A DNA stretch of 64,000 nucleotides, from positions 1 to 64,000 of the forward strand of contig NZ_JADPKS010000163.1 of assembly GCF_023074175.1 (NCBI RefSeq), read 5' to 3'. Under the pieces are notes generated by a model, which searched no databases, was not told the origin of the DNA, and was given only the letters and a program-made list of their open reading frames with translations. This document shows positions 1 through 8,535 of the stretch, piece by piece. Origin of the DNA: Bradyrhizobium sp. 139 (GTDB lineage Bacteria; Pseudomonadota; Alphaproteobacteria; Rhizobiales; Xanthobacteraceae). The translations under genes and the position numbers were made by a program. Positions within the stretch are counted from its first letter, which is position 1. Every line of letters begins with the position of its first letter.

Positions 1-81
1 GTCCCGATGAAGTGCCGACCGCGATCTTGCTACGAAACGCAGCCCTCAAGGCTTCGGTGGGCATCGATCCGATCGATCGGC

Positions 82-113
82 GGCCCAGCTCGGGTGGCCA
101 CCCGGGCTGGGCC
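82..113. repeat. 32-bp near-perfect palindrome
   Basis: Two 16-base arms, starting ggcccagctcgggtgg, are reverse complements with one mismatch and no loop. No T-run follows, so it is not a classic terminator, though it could end a gene lying left of the window. No coding region is supported between 1 and 371. Confidence 0.4.
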
Positions 114-157
114 ATTCCTCACGGAACGAGGCCATCCTACCTCGGCGCGCTAATACA

Positions 158-246
158 AGGGTGGGCAAAGGCGCACTTGCGCCGTGCCCACCATGATCCG
201 CATCCGCGACGACAATGGTGGGCACGCTTCCGCTTTGCCCACCCTA
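158..246 (-). repeat. Dispersed repeat, 'gtagggtgggcaaa' family, copy 1
   Basis: On the minus strand this starts gtagggtgggcaaag and closes with tttgcccaccct, with inner gtgcccacc/ggtgggcac arms, so the element is a nested inverted repeat. A clear relative lies in the opposite orientation at 20826-20909. It is non-coding and resembles the abundant intergenic repeats of Bradyrhizobium and Rhodopseudomonas. The rest of 1-371 holds nothing else I recognise. Confidence 0.75.
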
Positions 247-371
247 CGGCACCTTCCCTTGGGTAAACACTTAACCCTACCGCGAACAATCCTCACGGCC
301 CCGGCCGCCCCACCCCATTTCTGCGCTACCTAATCGGCGCGGACACTCCCGCGTCCGCCGAAGGACGCGTC

Positions 372-1742
372 ATGACCCTCAACCGCCGTCATCTCATCGG
401 AGCCTCGGCCACCGGCATCGCCGGCGCGCTGGCCATGCCCGTCGATGCTGCGCGCGCAGCGCCGCTGACGTCCCTGCTCGGCCGCGATGCGACCCAATAT
501 GGCGTGCGTCCCGGCAGCAGCGAGGACCAGACCCGCGCACTCCAGCGTGCCATCGACGAGGCCGCGCGGGCGCAGGCGCCGCTGGCGCTGCCGCCCGGCG
601 TCTACCGCAGCGGATTGCTGCGGTTGCCGAAAGGTGCGCAGCTGATCGGCGTGCGCGGCGCGACCAAATTCGTCTTCACCGGCGGAGCCGCGGCGATCCA
701 GAGCGACAGTTCTGACGCAATCGGCCTCACCGGCATCACCTTCGACGGCGGCAGCATTGCGCTGCCGGCGCGACGCGGGCTGATCCATTGTGTCGGCGGC
801 CGCGACGTACGGATCGTTGATTGCGAGATCAGAGGCTCCGGCGGCAGCGGCATCTGGCTTGAGCAGGTGTCCGGCGACATCTCCGGGAATATTTTCACCA
901 ACATTGCCGTGACGGCGGTAGTCTCGTTCGATGCACGGGGCCTCAGCGTATCCCGCAACACCATCGTCGGCACCAACGACAACGGCATCGAGATCCTGCG
1001 CACTGCAATCGGCGATGACGGCACGCTGGTCACCGACAACCGCATCGAGGACATCAAGGCCGGCCCCGGCGGCTCCGACCAGTACGGCAACGCCATCAAC
1101 GCCTTCCGTGCCGGCAACGTGATCGTGCGCGGCAACCGCATCAGGAATTGCGACTATTCGGCGGTGCGCGGCAATTCGGCCTCGAACATTCAGATCACCG
1201 GCAACAGCGTCAGCGACGTGCGCGAGGTCGCGCTGTATTCGGAGTTTGCGTTCGAGGCCGCGGTTATCGCCAACAACACGGTCGATGGCGCCGCCGTCGG
1301 CGTCTCCGTCTGCAATTTCAACGAGGGTGGCCGCATCGCGGTGGTCCAGGGCAACATCATCCGCAATTTGATCCCGAAGCGGCCGATCGGCACCGCCCCC
1401 GACGACGATGCCGGCGTCGGCATCTACATCGAGGCAGACACCTCCGTGACCGGCAACGTGATCGAGAACGCGCCGTCCTACGGCATCGTCGCCGGCTGGG
1501 GCAAATATCTGCGCGACGTCGCGATCACGGGCAACGTGATCCGCAAGGCGCTGGCCGGCGTCGGCGTCTCCGTGGTTTCCGGCGCAGGCACCGCGCTGGT
1601 CAACAACAACATGATCTCGGAGACTCCGCGCGGCGCCGTGGTTGGGCTCGATCACGCGCGCGCGGTGACGTTGGATCTGTCGGCGGACGGCGCGCAGCGG
1701 TTTGCGCAGGTGGTGGTCGGTGGCAATGTGGTGCGGCGATAG
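372..1742 (+). CDS. Tat-exported parallel beta-helix repeat protein (TIGR03808-like)
   Basis: This 456-residue protein begins with a Tat-type leader (NRRHLIGAS, residues 4-12) and a likely cleavage near residue 29 (AARA). The rest is rich in short G-N-x-I repeats (for example ITGNSVSDV and VTGNVIENA) typical of right-handed parallel beta-helix proteins. An early segment, QYGVRPGSSEDQTRALQRAI, resembles the pectate-lyase-like start of such folds. I recognise it as the twin-arginine-translocated repeat protein TIGR03808 of Rhizobiales. The substrate is unknown; a carbohydrate-binding or lyase role is only inference. The gene converges on the TIGR03809-like gene, 30 bases away, and that pairing supports the family call. 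Confidence 0.8.
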   Translation: MTLNRRHLIGASATGIAGALAMPVDAARAAPLTSLLGRDATQYGVRPGSSEDQTRALQRAIDEAARAQAPLALPPGVYRSGLLRLPKGAQLIGVRGATKFVFTGGAAAIQSDSSDAIGLTGITFDGGSIALPARRGLIHCVGGRDVRIVDCEIRGSGGSGIWLEQVSGDISGNIFTNIAVTAVVSFDARGLSVSRNTIVGTNDNGIEILRTAIGDDGTLVTDNRIEDIKAGPGGSDQYGNAINAFRAGNVIVRGNRIRNCDYSAVRGNSASNIQITGNSVSDVREVALYSEFAFEAAVIANNTVDGAAVGVSVCNFNEGGRIAVVQGNIIRNLIPKRPIGTAPDDDAGVGIYIEADTSVTGNVIENAPSYGIVAGWGKYLRDVAITGNVIRKALAGVGVSVVSGAGTALVNNNMISETPRGAVVGLDHARAVTLDLSADGAQRFAQVVVGGNVVRR

Positions 1743-1772
1743 GTGCAGCGCCTTGTATCTCGCTCCCAAACG

Positions 1773-2381
1773 CTAGAACGCGTTGCGCAGCAGCGGATAT
1801 CTCGCTTCCAGGCCGTCGAGGCTGAAGGTGAATTCGACGACGCGCTCAGGGGCTGCGACGATTTCGGCGGCGGGCGGGGAGAACTGCGGCAGAAGCGTTG
1901 CCATCGCAGCAGGCGCCGTAGGCGGCGCCATGGCAGCGGGCACCTTGAGCAGTGTCACCGCAGCGGGCACGGCGAGCGGCGCTTCGGTGATTTCGGAAAG
2001 AACGTCCGGCTTGGGCTCGAGCCTGACCGGCACAGCGGTCTCTGCGGCGATGTGGACGGCCTTCGGCTGCACGGCCTGCGCCTGTTGCTCGCGCGGAAAC
2101 ATGCGGGGCATGGTCGCCGGCGACCAGCCGAATGCGGGAGAGACGCTCGCGGCCGCCGCGGCCACATCAGCGCCGGTCGCGAGCGCGCGCCAGGTCTGGA
2201 CGGCGCGCTTGGCTTCCTGGATGTTTTCGAGGAATGCGATCTCGGAGTGATACCGGCGCCAGCGTCCGGTTTCGAACATTTCGGAAAGATGTTCCAGCCG
2301 CTGCTCGGCGAGAGCGCACCAGCGTGCCGCAATGGCGCAGCCACCAGCCACGTCGCGAACAGCCTCTTGGCGATGTGTCAT
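1773..2381 (-). CDS. TIGR03809-like conserved protein of unknown function
   Basis: The protein has about 202 residues from the chosen ATG (MTHRQEAVRDVAGG). The N-terminal 65 residues are well ordered (ARWCALAEQRLEHLSEMFETGRWRRYHSE) and probably helical. A long low-complexity Pro/Ala/Val stretch follows, and the protein ends in a short conserved-looking tail, FSLDGLEARYPLLRNAF. I recognise the N-terminal block as that of TIGR03809, found beside TIGR03808 in Bradyrhizobium relatives; the function is unknown. The frame is open 13 codons further upstream (to 2420), but that extension looks non-conserved and no strong Shine-Dalgarno decides between the starts. No signal peptide is apparent, so it is probably cytoplasmic. 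Confidence 0.65.
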   Translation of the reverse strand: MTHRQEAVRDVAGGCAIAARWCALAEQRLEHLSEMFETGRWRRYHSEIAFLENIQEAKRAVQTWRALATGADVAAAAASVSPAFGWSPATMPRMFPREQQAQAVQPKAVHIAAETAVPVRLEPKPDVLSEITEAPLAVPAAVTLLKVPAAMAPPTAPAAMATLLPQFSPPAAEIVAAPERVVEFTFSLDGLEARYPLLRNAF

Positions 2382-2863
2382 AAACCAGCCCGTCAGGAGA
2401 AAGATACGGACGCGACGCAACGCACACGAATCAATTTAGAGGCGACATGAATATTTTGTGGAAAAGTTTTGACTTGTCCAGCAACGACGCGGCACTCGCC
2501 ATCAAATACCGTAGTCGTGCGGAGATTTGCTGTGTTCTCGAGTCAAGCTCCGCACAAGCATAACCGGCTTGCGGGGCGCCCCACAGGACGCTGACCCTGG
2601 GCGCAGCCGCGATCGTTCAACCGGAAGCTGATCGCGCGCAGCGGTTCAAGAAATCAGCCCCCTAAAAAGAAAAGACCCGTCCGGGGGGACAACCGGACGG
2701 GTCGAGCCATATGGGCGCTTGGGGTGGATGGGCGCTCGCGCCTAATATGACTTATGGGGAGGGATGACCGCTCCCACATATTTTGGTCGTGGCAGGACGC
2801 TGAACGTTCAATGCGGCGATTGATTTTTTGGTCTTCGCGCCGCGTGCATCTTTGTCGCAGCCG
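2382..2863. other. Intergenic region between two minus-strand genes
   Basis: These 482 bases carry no convincing gene; short frames in all phases lack recognisable protein character. The one clear element is the hairpin terminator at 2664-2703. The part from about 2382 to 2660 should hold the promoter of the TIGR03809-like gene, but no clear -35/-10 pair was found. Confidence 0.6.
2664..2703 (-). terminator. Rho-independent terminator of the ECF/anti-sigma/subtilase operon
   Basis: Read on the minus strand, an 11-bp perfect stem (gacccgtccgg / ccggacgggtc, 8-base loop) is followed by a T-rich tract (ttttcttttt). It lies 160 bases downstream of the subtilase stop codon, so it would end the operon that starts at 5844. 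Confidence 0.85.
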
Positions 2864-4573
2864 CTATCGCGTCGCCGGCCTATCCGCCTGAGAAACCGTG
2901 GATTTATCGTCGGCGCTCGACAGCGGGGGTTGTTCAATTGCGCGGACGCCAGGCTCTTCGCGACGCTCCCGCATATCTTCACGTTTTGTTGTACCGGACG
3001 CAGCCGCAACTGGCGTCGCGCTGTCGGCGGGAACGGCCATGACCGCGGCAAACGCGTCAGCCTCACCGTCGCCGAAGAGATCATCACGCCCGGCTGAACC
3101 GAGGTCGCGCGCGGTCTTCGCCAGCGTCATGCGCAGCGCTTCCGGCTTCAGGGCGTAGTTGCGCTCGAGCAGCAGCGCCGCGACGCCGGAGACATAGGCG
3201 GCCGAAAACGAGGTTCCCGACGTCACCTGATATTTGCCGTCAGGCGCCGGCAGGAAGATGTCGACGCCAGGCGCCGCCAGCGCGATGTAATTGCCGCGGT
3301 TGGAGCCGGAGAACAGCTTGTCCTGCCGGTCGGTCGCGCTGACCGCGATCACGTTGGGATTGGCGGCCGGATAGAGCGGCGGCGATTTCGCGCCGGCATT
3401 GCCGGCGGCCGCGATCAGCACCAGCCCGCGCGCGGCAGTCGCCGCGATGGCGCGCTCGATCAGGGCATCCTTCGGACCGGCAAAGCTCATATTGACGATC
3501 TGCGCGCCGTGCTCGGCGGCGTAATTCAGCGAGCGCAGGATGATGTAGGACGAGCTCTGGGCTCCGCCCGTCGTGCCGCCGAAGGCGCGGATGGCGATGA
3601 TGCGCGCCTCGGGCGCGCTGCCCATCAGCTTGGCATGCGCCACGATGGCGCCGGCAATGCCGGTGCCGTGGACATGCGGGCCGTCGCTGCTGCCGAGCGC
3701 ATCAAAATTGTCGGCGACGGAATGGGCGAGCTCGGGATGATTGGCGTCGATGCCAGAGTCGATCACGGCAACGGTCACGTTGGCGCCGTGCGCCAACGTA
3801 TGCGCCTGCGGCAGACGGAGCCTGGCCAGCGCATATTGCGCAGGATCGCCCTCGGTCGGCACGGACGATCTCTGGTCCTGCAGCAGGTAGCGGAAGTTCG
3901 GCTGGAGCGAGCGCACGCTGCCCTCGGCGGCAAACTCGCGCTGCACCGTCTCGGATGGCCGGCCGTCAGTGATGCGGAACAGGCCGAACGTCGCCCCAAT
4001 CAGCGGGAAATTCTCGGATGCGACCCGCATCAAGCCGTGGCGACGCGCAAGCTCGTTGGCCTCGGTCACCGACAGCGCGCTGTCGATCTCGGCGACGAAT
4101 TCATTGGCAAAGGTGCGCAAGTCGACGGCGGCGGGCATGTCGCGGCCCCGCCCCTTGCCGGCGCTCTTCTTGCCCGATTTGCCTGCGCCGTCGCCGCCTG
4201 CGTTCGGCTGCGCCAGGCATTCGCCGTCGGCATCGCGGTAGGGGGCGGTGCAGGCCGGATAGAGGTTCGGCGAATAGCGCGCATAGGGCAGGACCGGCGT
4301 CGGCCCCATCCGTGCGGTGACCCGGGGCGTCGTGGCAAGCGCACGCGGGCCGCGGTCGACACTGACCGCCCGCGCGGCAACACCGGGACCGATGCGCGGG
4401 GCGATGCCGGGAGAGATCGTCGGCATGCGCGAGGGGACGCTGATCGCCGGCGTGCGCATGATCGCCTGCGCCTGCGCAACCTCGGCGCCGAGACAGGCGG
4501 CGAGCAAGAGCGCAGCTCCAGCCGACGAAGCGTAGGCCCTGCCTCTTACCCCGCTCTCGGACTTGCGTGTCAT
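2864..4573 (-). CDS. Exported S8 family serine peptidase (subtilase)
   Basis: This 569-residue protein has a signal peptide (hydrophobic to about residue 36, EVAQAQA), a Pro/Arg/Thr-rich spacer, a propeptide-like segment at about 157-232, then a subtilase domain. Catalytic residues are visible: Asp272 (AVIDSGIDANHP), His302 (HVHGTGIAG), oxyanion Asn392 (AAAGNAG) and Ser455 (SGTSFSAAYVSG). The tail after about 530 is low complexity. It probably acts in the periplasm or outside the cell. It is the third gene of an operon behind an ECF sigma factor and its anti-sigma factor, 15 bases after the latter's stop. That context suggests it belongs to the signalling circuit, as regulator or regulon member. 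The substrate is unknown. Confidence 0.88.
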   Translation of the reverse strand: MTRKSESGVRGRAYASSAGAALLLAACLGAEVAQAQAIMRTPAISVPSRMPTISPGIAPRIGPGVAARAVSVDRGPRALATTPRVTARMGPTPVLPYARYSPNLYPACTAPYRDADGECLAQPNAGGDGAGKSGKKSAGKGRGRDMPAAVDLRTFANEFVAEIDSALSVTEANELARRHGLMRVASENFPLIGATFGLFRITDGRPSETVQREFAAEGSVRSLQPNFRYLLQDQRSSVPTEGDPAQYALARLRLPQAHTLAHGANVTVAVIDSGIDANHPELAHSVADNFDALGSSDGPHVHGTGIAGAIVAHAKLMGSAPEARIIAIRAFGGTTGGAQSSSYIILRSLNYAAEHGAQIVNMSFAGPKDALIERAIAATAARGLVLIAAAGNAGAKSPPLYPAANPNVIAVSATDRQDKLFSGSNRGNYIALAAPGVDIFLPAPDGKYQVTSGTSFSAAYVSGVAALLLERNYALKPEALRMTLAKTARDLGSAGRDDLFGDGEADAFAAVMAVPADSATPVAAASGTTKREDMRERREEPGVRAIEQPPLSSADDKSTVSQADRPATR

Positions 4574-4588
4574 CGGCCTGGAGGCGCC

Positions 4589-5278
4589 TTACGGCGCCGC
4601 GACGGCGAGATTGACGAACTTCTCGCGCTGCATCCTGCCGAGCAGCGAGGCGAGTTCGTCGTGGCTCATCGCCTTGTCGAACTGGAGACGGAACATGCCG
4701 CCCTTGGCATCACCGATGATCGAAGCCTGATAGCTGTCGAGCAGCGCGGTGATGTCCGCGACGCGCGCCTCGGGCGTGAAGCGCACCAGCGCGCGCGCGG
4801 GTGCAGCTCCAAGCTCGCGCGTGATCGGTGCGCCGACCGACAGCGAAGCGGTCTGGAAGGTCGCGGTCTGGGTCTTCATCAGCACGGCGCCGATGATGCC
4901 GGCCTGGAGCAGCAGCGCGACGGCACCCAAACTCGCCGACCAGGCCAGCGTGCGTGGCGACAGGCTCGCAAAGAAGGTCGCGATGCGCGCAGAGAGCGGC
5001 AGCGAACCGGCTGCCCGCGCCGGCTCGGCATCGATCGCAGCAAACAGCTTCTGCATCGCGCGCGCCGACGGAGCACCGAGGCTCTCGTTCAGATGGATGG
5101 TCTCTTCGTACTCGCCGCGGATCGCGGCATATTGCTTCGCGAGCTCGGGATCGCGCGCCAGCGCTTCCTCGACGCGGCGGGCATCGCGCGCGTTCAGCGT
5201 GCCGGCGGCGTGCCAGGGCAGCAGCAGTTCAATTTCACTGGGCTCGTGCTCCAGCATCTTCTTGCTCAATGCCATCAT
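4589..5278 (-). CDS. Membrane anti-sigma factor with propeptide-like C-terminus
   Basis: This 229-residue protein has an N-terminal cytoplasmic anti-sigma-like domain (EIELLLPWHAAGTLNARDAR, residues 15-34) without the zinc-binding HxxxCxxC motif, one membrane segment near 112-134, and an extracytoplasmic C-terminal domain (about 161-229). The start overlaps the sigma factor stop by four bases (ATGA), so the two are translationally coupled. The C-terminal domain reads as beta-alpha-beta-beta-alpha-beta (ALVRFTPEARVADITALL, then GGMFRLQF, then SHDELASLLGRM). That pattern is like an I9 subtilisin propeptide and like residues 157-232 of the next gene's product. The anti-sigma role rests on operon position and the N-terminal domain; the propeptide likeness is my inference. 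Confidence 0.8.
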   Translation of the reverse strand: MMALSKKMLEHEPSEIELLLPWHAAGTLNARDARRVEEALARDPELAKQYAAIRGEYEETIHLNESLGAPSARAMQKLFAAIDAEPARAAGSLPLSARIATFFASLSPRTLAWSASLGAVALLLQAGIIGAVLMKTQTATFQTASLSVGAPITRELGAAPARALVRFTPEARVADITALLDSYQASIIGDAKGGMFRLQFDKAMSHDELASLLGRMQREKFVNLAVAAP

Positions 5279-5844
5279 GGCCAGCCTCGCTCAACGCCGG
5301 CTGCCTTCAGCAGTTCGGCCAGTTTCTTGCGCGCATAGAACAAGCGCGTCTTCACAGTGTTCTCCGGGATGCCAACGATTTCGGCCACCTCTTCCACGGA
5401 CTTCTCGTGGTAGTAGACGAGATCGACGATTTCCCGATGGTCCGGCGAGAGGCCCGTCAGACAGTCTCGCAACGCTTGACTGGTATCCTTCTTCTGCACC
5501 ACCGTTTCCGGATCGTCGGACGTGTCCTCGATCGCGTTCGCGGCTTCGTCGTCCAACTCAAAATCCTTTCTGCGCCGGAGCGCAGACAGGGCCTTGAATC
5601 GGGTGATTGCCAGCAGCCAGGTTGAAACGGCGGACCGGCCCTCGAACTTGCCGGCTTGACGCCAGACGTCGAGAAACACCTCACTGATGAGGTCTTCCGC
5701 CGCCTGCTCGTTCCGCACGAGCCTCAGCCCAAACCTGTAAACCCTAACATGGTGCCGCCCGTACAGCACCTGCATGGCGAGGCGGTCACCTTGAGCGATC
5801 CTCGCGATCAGGACCTCGTCCGAAGCCGCCTGTGTCACGCTCAA
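5275..5844 (-). CDS. ECF-family RNA polymerase sigma factor
   Basis: The protein has 189 residues. Region 2 is visible at about 25-70 (YGRHHVRVYRFGLRLVRNEQ, then AAEDLISEVFLDVW). Region 4 is at about 130-180 (LSPDHREIVDLVYYHEKSVE, then NTVKTRLFYARKKLAELL), including the helix-turn-helix. It should direct transcription of its own operon plus envelope genes. The first codon of the frame is TTG (MSVTQ) with a GTG two codons later; no ATG lies near, so the exact start is uncertain. The anti-sigma gene follows with an ATGA overlap and the subtilase comes third. No family-specific GGAAC-type promoter was found upstream. Confidence 0.9.
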   Translation of the reverse strand: MSVTQAASDEVLIARIAQGDRLAMQVLYGRHHVRVYRFGLRLVRNEQAAEDLISEVFLDVWRQAGKFEGRSAVSTWLLAITRFKALSALRRRKDFELDDEAANAIEDTSDDPETVVQKKDTSQALRDCLTGLSPDHREIVDLVYYHEKSVEEVAEIVGIPENTVKTRLFYARKKLAELLKAAGVERGWP

Positions 5845-6199
5845 AGCCCGTCTCGCAAAGTTGGTCGGGTCGACGCGGCGGACGGTTCGACGGGAGGAGC
5901 GAAATTCTTCAACCTACCGCAGTCACACGGGCGCTTGTGTGATCTACCCCACATACGCGAATTTTCCTTTTGCCACTCGCGGCGGTCGGCCGTATCGCCC
6001 GAGAACGGTAATATAGTAATGATGAACTTTCCTGCGCAGCGCTTCCGACATGATGGAACCATAGCAGCCCTGCACGACGTATGTCTCACCAAGCCTTGCC
6101 CTGTTGCGCGCTGCACCGTTTGGATTCGGTTACAAAGGATACCAAACCTAAAGGCTTGCCACGTAGATTTTTGGACTGACATCCACCATTGGCGGGACA
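5845..6199. other. Divergent promoter region, no gene supported
   Basis: These 355 bases separate the minus-strand ECF operon from the plus-strand GGDEF gene and must hold both promoters. The middle part (about 5940-6040) is AT-richer than its surroundings. A minus-strand frame covering nearly all of it has no recognisable protein character. No confident promoter boxes were identified. Confidence 0.5.
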
Positions 6200-7357
6200 A
6201 TGAGCACGGCCGCGACGTCCTTACCGGAGAGGAATGCCGCTGAGGTCGCGGATCTCGTTATTGCGCCCGACGCAGCTGCACCCGAAGTGAGGGCACGCCG
6301 GGTCCGGCAGCGCCGGCAGATGTATGTCGGCCAGGTCGCAAGCTACTCGCTCGGCGCCTTCGTGCTGCTGCTCTATGCCCATGACGGCGCCATCCGGATC
6401 AACGTTCCGTCGCTGTTCTGGATCGGCGGCCTGATGATCATCGGCATCTTCGTCGTGATGTCGGAAGCCGGCGTCGGCGACGGTCACGCCGACCACTATC
6501 TCACCGTCTTCCAGATCTCGGCGCACATGGCGCTGCAGTTCATCTTCCTGGTGTCGGTGCCGACCATCGGCATCGCCTTCATCAGCGTGCTGTTCCTGAT
6601 CTTCGCCTTCGGCACGCTGCGCATGACCTCGGCGCAGGCGATGTTGACCTGGGCGATCGCGACGGCCGGCCTCGCAGCCGTCTTCCTCGCCTCCGACCTG
6701 CCCATCGGCATGCCAGTTGCCACCAAGCTCCAGCGCACCGCCTCGATGCTGTGCTTCGTGCTGGTGATCGGCCAGTGCGCCACCCTCGGCCTGTTCGGCG
6801 CTACGCTGCGCAAGATCCTGTACCGGCGCAGCGTCGAGCTGAAATCCGCCTATCAGCGCATCGAGGAGCTCGCCGAGCTCGACGAACTCACCGGCTCCTA
6901 CAACCGCCGCTGCATCATGCGGCTTCTCGACGCCGATATCGAAAAGTCGCGGCAGGCATCGACGCCTTGCGCGATCGCGCTGATCGACCTCGACTGGTTC
7001 AAGCGCATCAACGACACCCACGGCCACCCCGTCGGCGACGAGGTGCTGCGCACTTTCGCCATCACCATTTTTGCAAACATCCGCCCGGCCGACTGTTTCG
7101 GCCGCTACGGAGGCGAGGAATTTTTGCTGCTGCTGCCGGGCACCGACGGCGGCGCGGCGGCGCGCATGCTCGAGCGGCTGCGCGGCATCGTCGCCGATCT
7201 CGACTGGAGCGCATTTTCCCCCGGCATGCGGGTGACGATTTCCGCCGGCGTCGTGACGCTGCGCGACACCGATACTGCCGACACGTTTCTCGCACGCGCC
7301 GACAGGGCGCTTTATTCCGCCAAGGCGCAAGGGCGCGACCGAATTGCAACGAGCTGA
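6200..7357 (+). CDS. Membrane-bound diguanylate cyclase (GGDEF domain)
   Basis: This 385-residue protein makes cyclic di-GMP from two GTP. About six hydrophobic segments occupy residues 45-205, followed by a short linker helix (SAYQRIEELAELDELTGSYN) and a GGDEF domain at about 225-380. The active-site motif is GGEEF at 304-308, preceded by the metal-binding LIDLDWFKRIND. An inhibitory I-site RxxD is present (RPAD, 295-298, five residues before GGEEF), so product inhibition is expected. It stands alone; the DUF2336 gene follows 63 bases later and may be co-transcribed. The membrane part has no sensor domain that I recognise. Confidence 0.9.
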   Translation: MSTAATSLPERNAAEVADLVIAPDAAAPEVRARRVRQRRQMYVGQVASYSLGAFVLLLYAHDGAIRINVPSLFWIGGLMIIGIFVVMSEAGVGDGHADHYLTVFQISAHMALQFIFLVSVPTIGIAFISVLFLIFAFGTLRMTSAQAMLTWAIATAGLAAVFLASDLPIGMPVATKLQRTASMLCFVLVIGQCATLGLFGATLRKILYRRSVELKSAYQRIEELAELDELTGSYNRRCIMRLLDADIEKSRQASTPCAIALIDLDWFKRINDTHGHPVGDEVLRTFAITIFANIRPADCFGRYGGEEFLLLLPGTDGGAAARMLERLRGIVADLDWSAFSPGMRVTISAGVVTLRDTDTADTFLARADRALYSAKAQGRDRIATS

Positions 7358-7420
7358 CCAATCCATTTCCTCCCGCCGCGTGAGAATCCGCCGCCGGGCC
7401 AAACGCTCCAGGACAGGGCA

Positions 7421-8524
7421 ATGAGATCCAGATCCGCAAGACCATCGGAGAACCTGCTGGAGGAATTGCAGGCCGCGCTCTCGCACGGCACCGTCGCGCG
7501 CCGGGTCGAGGCCCTGCGCCGCGTCACCGATCTGTTCGTGGGCAACGCGATGGATTATTCCGACGAGCACATCAGGGTGTTCGACGACGTGTTCCAGTGC
7601 CTGATCGAGCGGATCGAGACCTCGGCGAGAGCGCTGCTCGCAGACCGTCTCGCGCCGATCGCGGCCGCCCCGCCCAAGATCATCCGCACGCTCGCGCTCG
7701 ACGAGGTGATCGAGGTCTCCGGCCCCGTGCTCTCGAAATCGGAACGGCTGGACGAGGCGACGCTGATCGAGATCGCGCGCACCAGGGGCCAGGCGCATCT
7801 CAAGGCGATCTCGCTGCGGCGGGTGCTTTCGGAAGCGCTGACCGACGTGCTGGTGACGCGCGGCAACGAGGACGTGGTGCAATCGACTGCCGGCAATCCG
7901 GGCGCGCAGCTCTCCGAGGGAAGTCTCACCGACCTCGTCACGCGCGCCGAACGCGACGATGAGCTCGCCACCTGCATCGGCCTGCGGCCCGACCTGCCGC
8001 GCCATCACTACCTGAAGCTGGTCGCCAAGGCGTCCCTGAGCGTGCGCAGGAAGCTCGAGGCCGCGCATCCGGAGCTCGCGGACGAAGTGTCCAGCGTGGT
8101 CCAGGAAGCGACCCAGCGGGTCCGCGCCGCCGCCATGACCAAGCAGACCGAAATGGCGCGCGCGCTGGTGAAGTCGCTGCATGACGACGGCCGTCTCAAC
8201 GAATTCCAGGTCACCACCTTCGCCGAGCAGGGCAAGTTCGACGAGACCAATGCAGGGCTCGCGGCACTCGCGGGCGTCGCGGTCGAGACCGCCGAAACCA
8301 TGATGATCGAGAGCCGCACCGAGGGCGTGATGATCCTCGCCAAGGTCGCGGGCATGCAATGGTCGAGCGTCCGCGCGATCATCGCCATGCGCGAAAAGCT
8401 CTCGGGCGGCTCGCAAAGCGACATGCTGACGCTGCGCGATGCCTACGAGGCCCTGCGCAGCTCGACCGCGCAGCAGGTGCTGCGCTTCCACCGCATGCAG
8501 CAGGGCACGACGCCGGCGGCGTGA
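7421..8524 (+). CDS. DUF2336 domain protein
   Basis: This 367-residue, mostly helical soluble protein fits the DUF2336 family of Rhizobiales and Caulobacter relatives. Typical segments are LLEELQAALSHGTVARRVEA (residues 12-31) and the paired-helix repeats through 230. There are no membrane segments or signal peptide. A purine-rich aggacaggg precedes the ATG. The function is not known from sequence; being next to a cyclic di-GMP synthase makes a signalling or surface-adaptation role possible, but that is inference. It ends 11 bases before the convergent NrsF-type gene. Confidence 0.85.
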   Translation: MRSRSARPSENLLEELQAALSHGTVARRVEALRRVTDLFVGNAMDYSDEHIRVFDDVFQCLIERIETSARALLADRLAPIAAAPPKIIRTLALDEVIEVSGPVLSKSERLDEATLIEIARTRGQAHLKAISLRRVLSEALTDVLVTRGNEDVVQSTAGNPGAQLSEGSLTDLVTRAERDDELATCIGLRPDLPRHHYLKLVAKASLSVRRKLEAAHPELADEVSSVVQEATQRVRAAAMTKQTEMARALVKSLHDDGRLNEFQVTTFAEQGKFDETNAGLAALAGVAVETAETMMIESRTEGVMILAKVAGMQWSSVRAIIAMREKLSGGSQSDMLTLRDAYEALRSSTAQQVLRFHRMQQGTTPAA

Positions 8525-8535
8525 GGCCGGCGCGG

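Noticed and set aside
12..266. 84-residue frame at the window start
   Set aside because: Runs through a palindrome and a dispersed repeat; no protein character.
330..1769. 479-residue frame antisense to the beta-helix gene
   Set aside because: Composition (His, Asp, Arg, Ala rich) is that of a high-GC shadow frame; the opposite strand has clear protein motifs.
6050..6085. GGAACC as an EcfG promoter of the GGDEF gene
   Set aside because: No CGTT-like -10 box at 16-17 bases; the nearest cgta is 18 bases away.
5841..6200. Minus-strand frame of 119 residues filling the gap before the GGDEF gene
   Set aside because: Odd composition (many Arg, Trp, Cys), no family likeness, and it would occupy the whole divergent promoter region.
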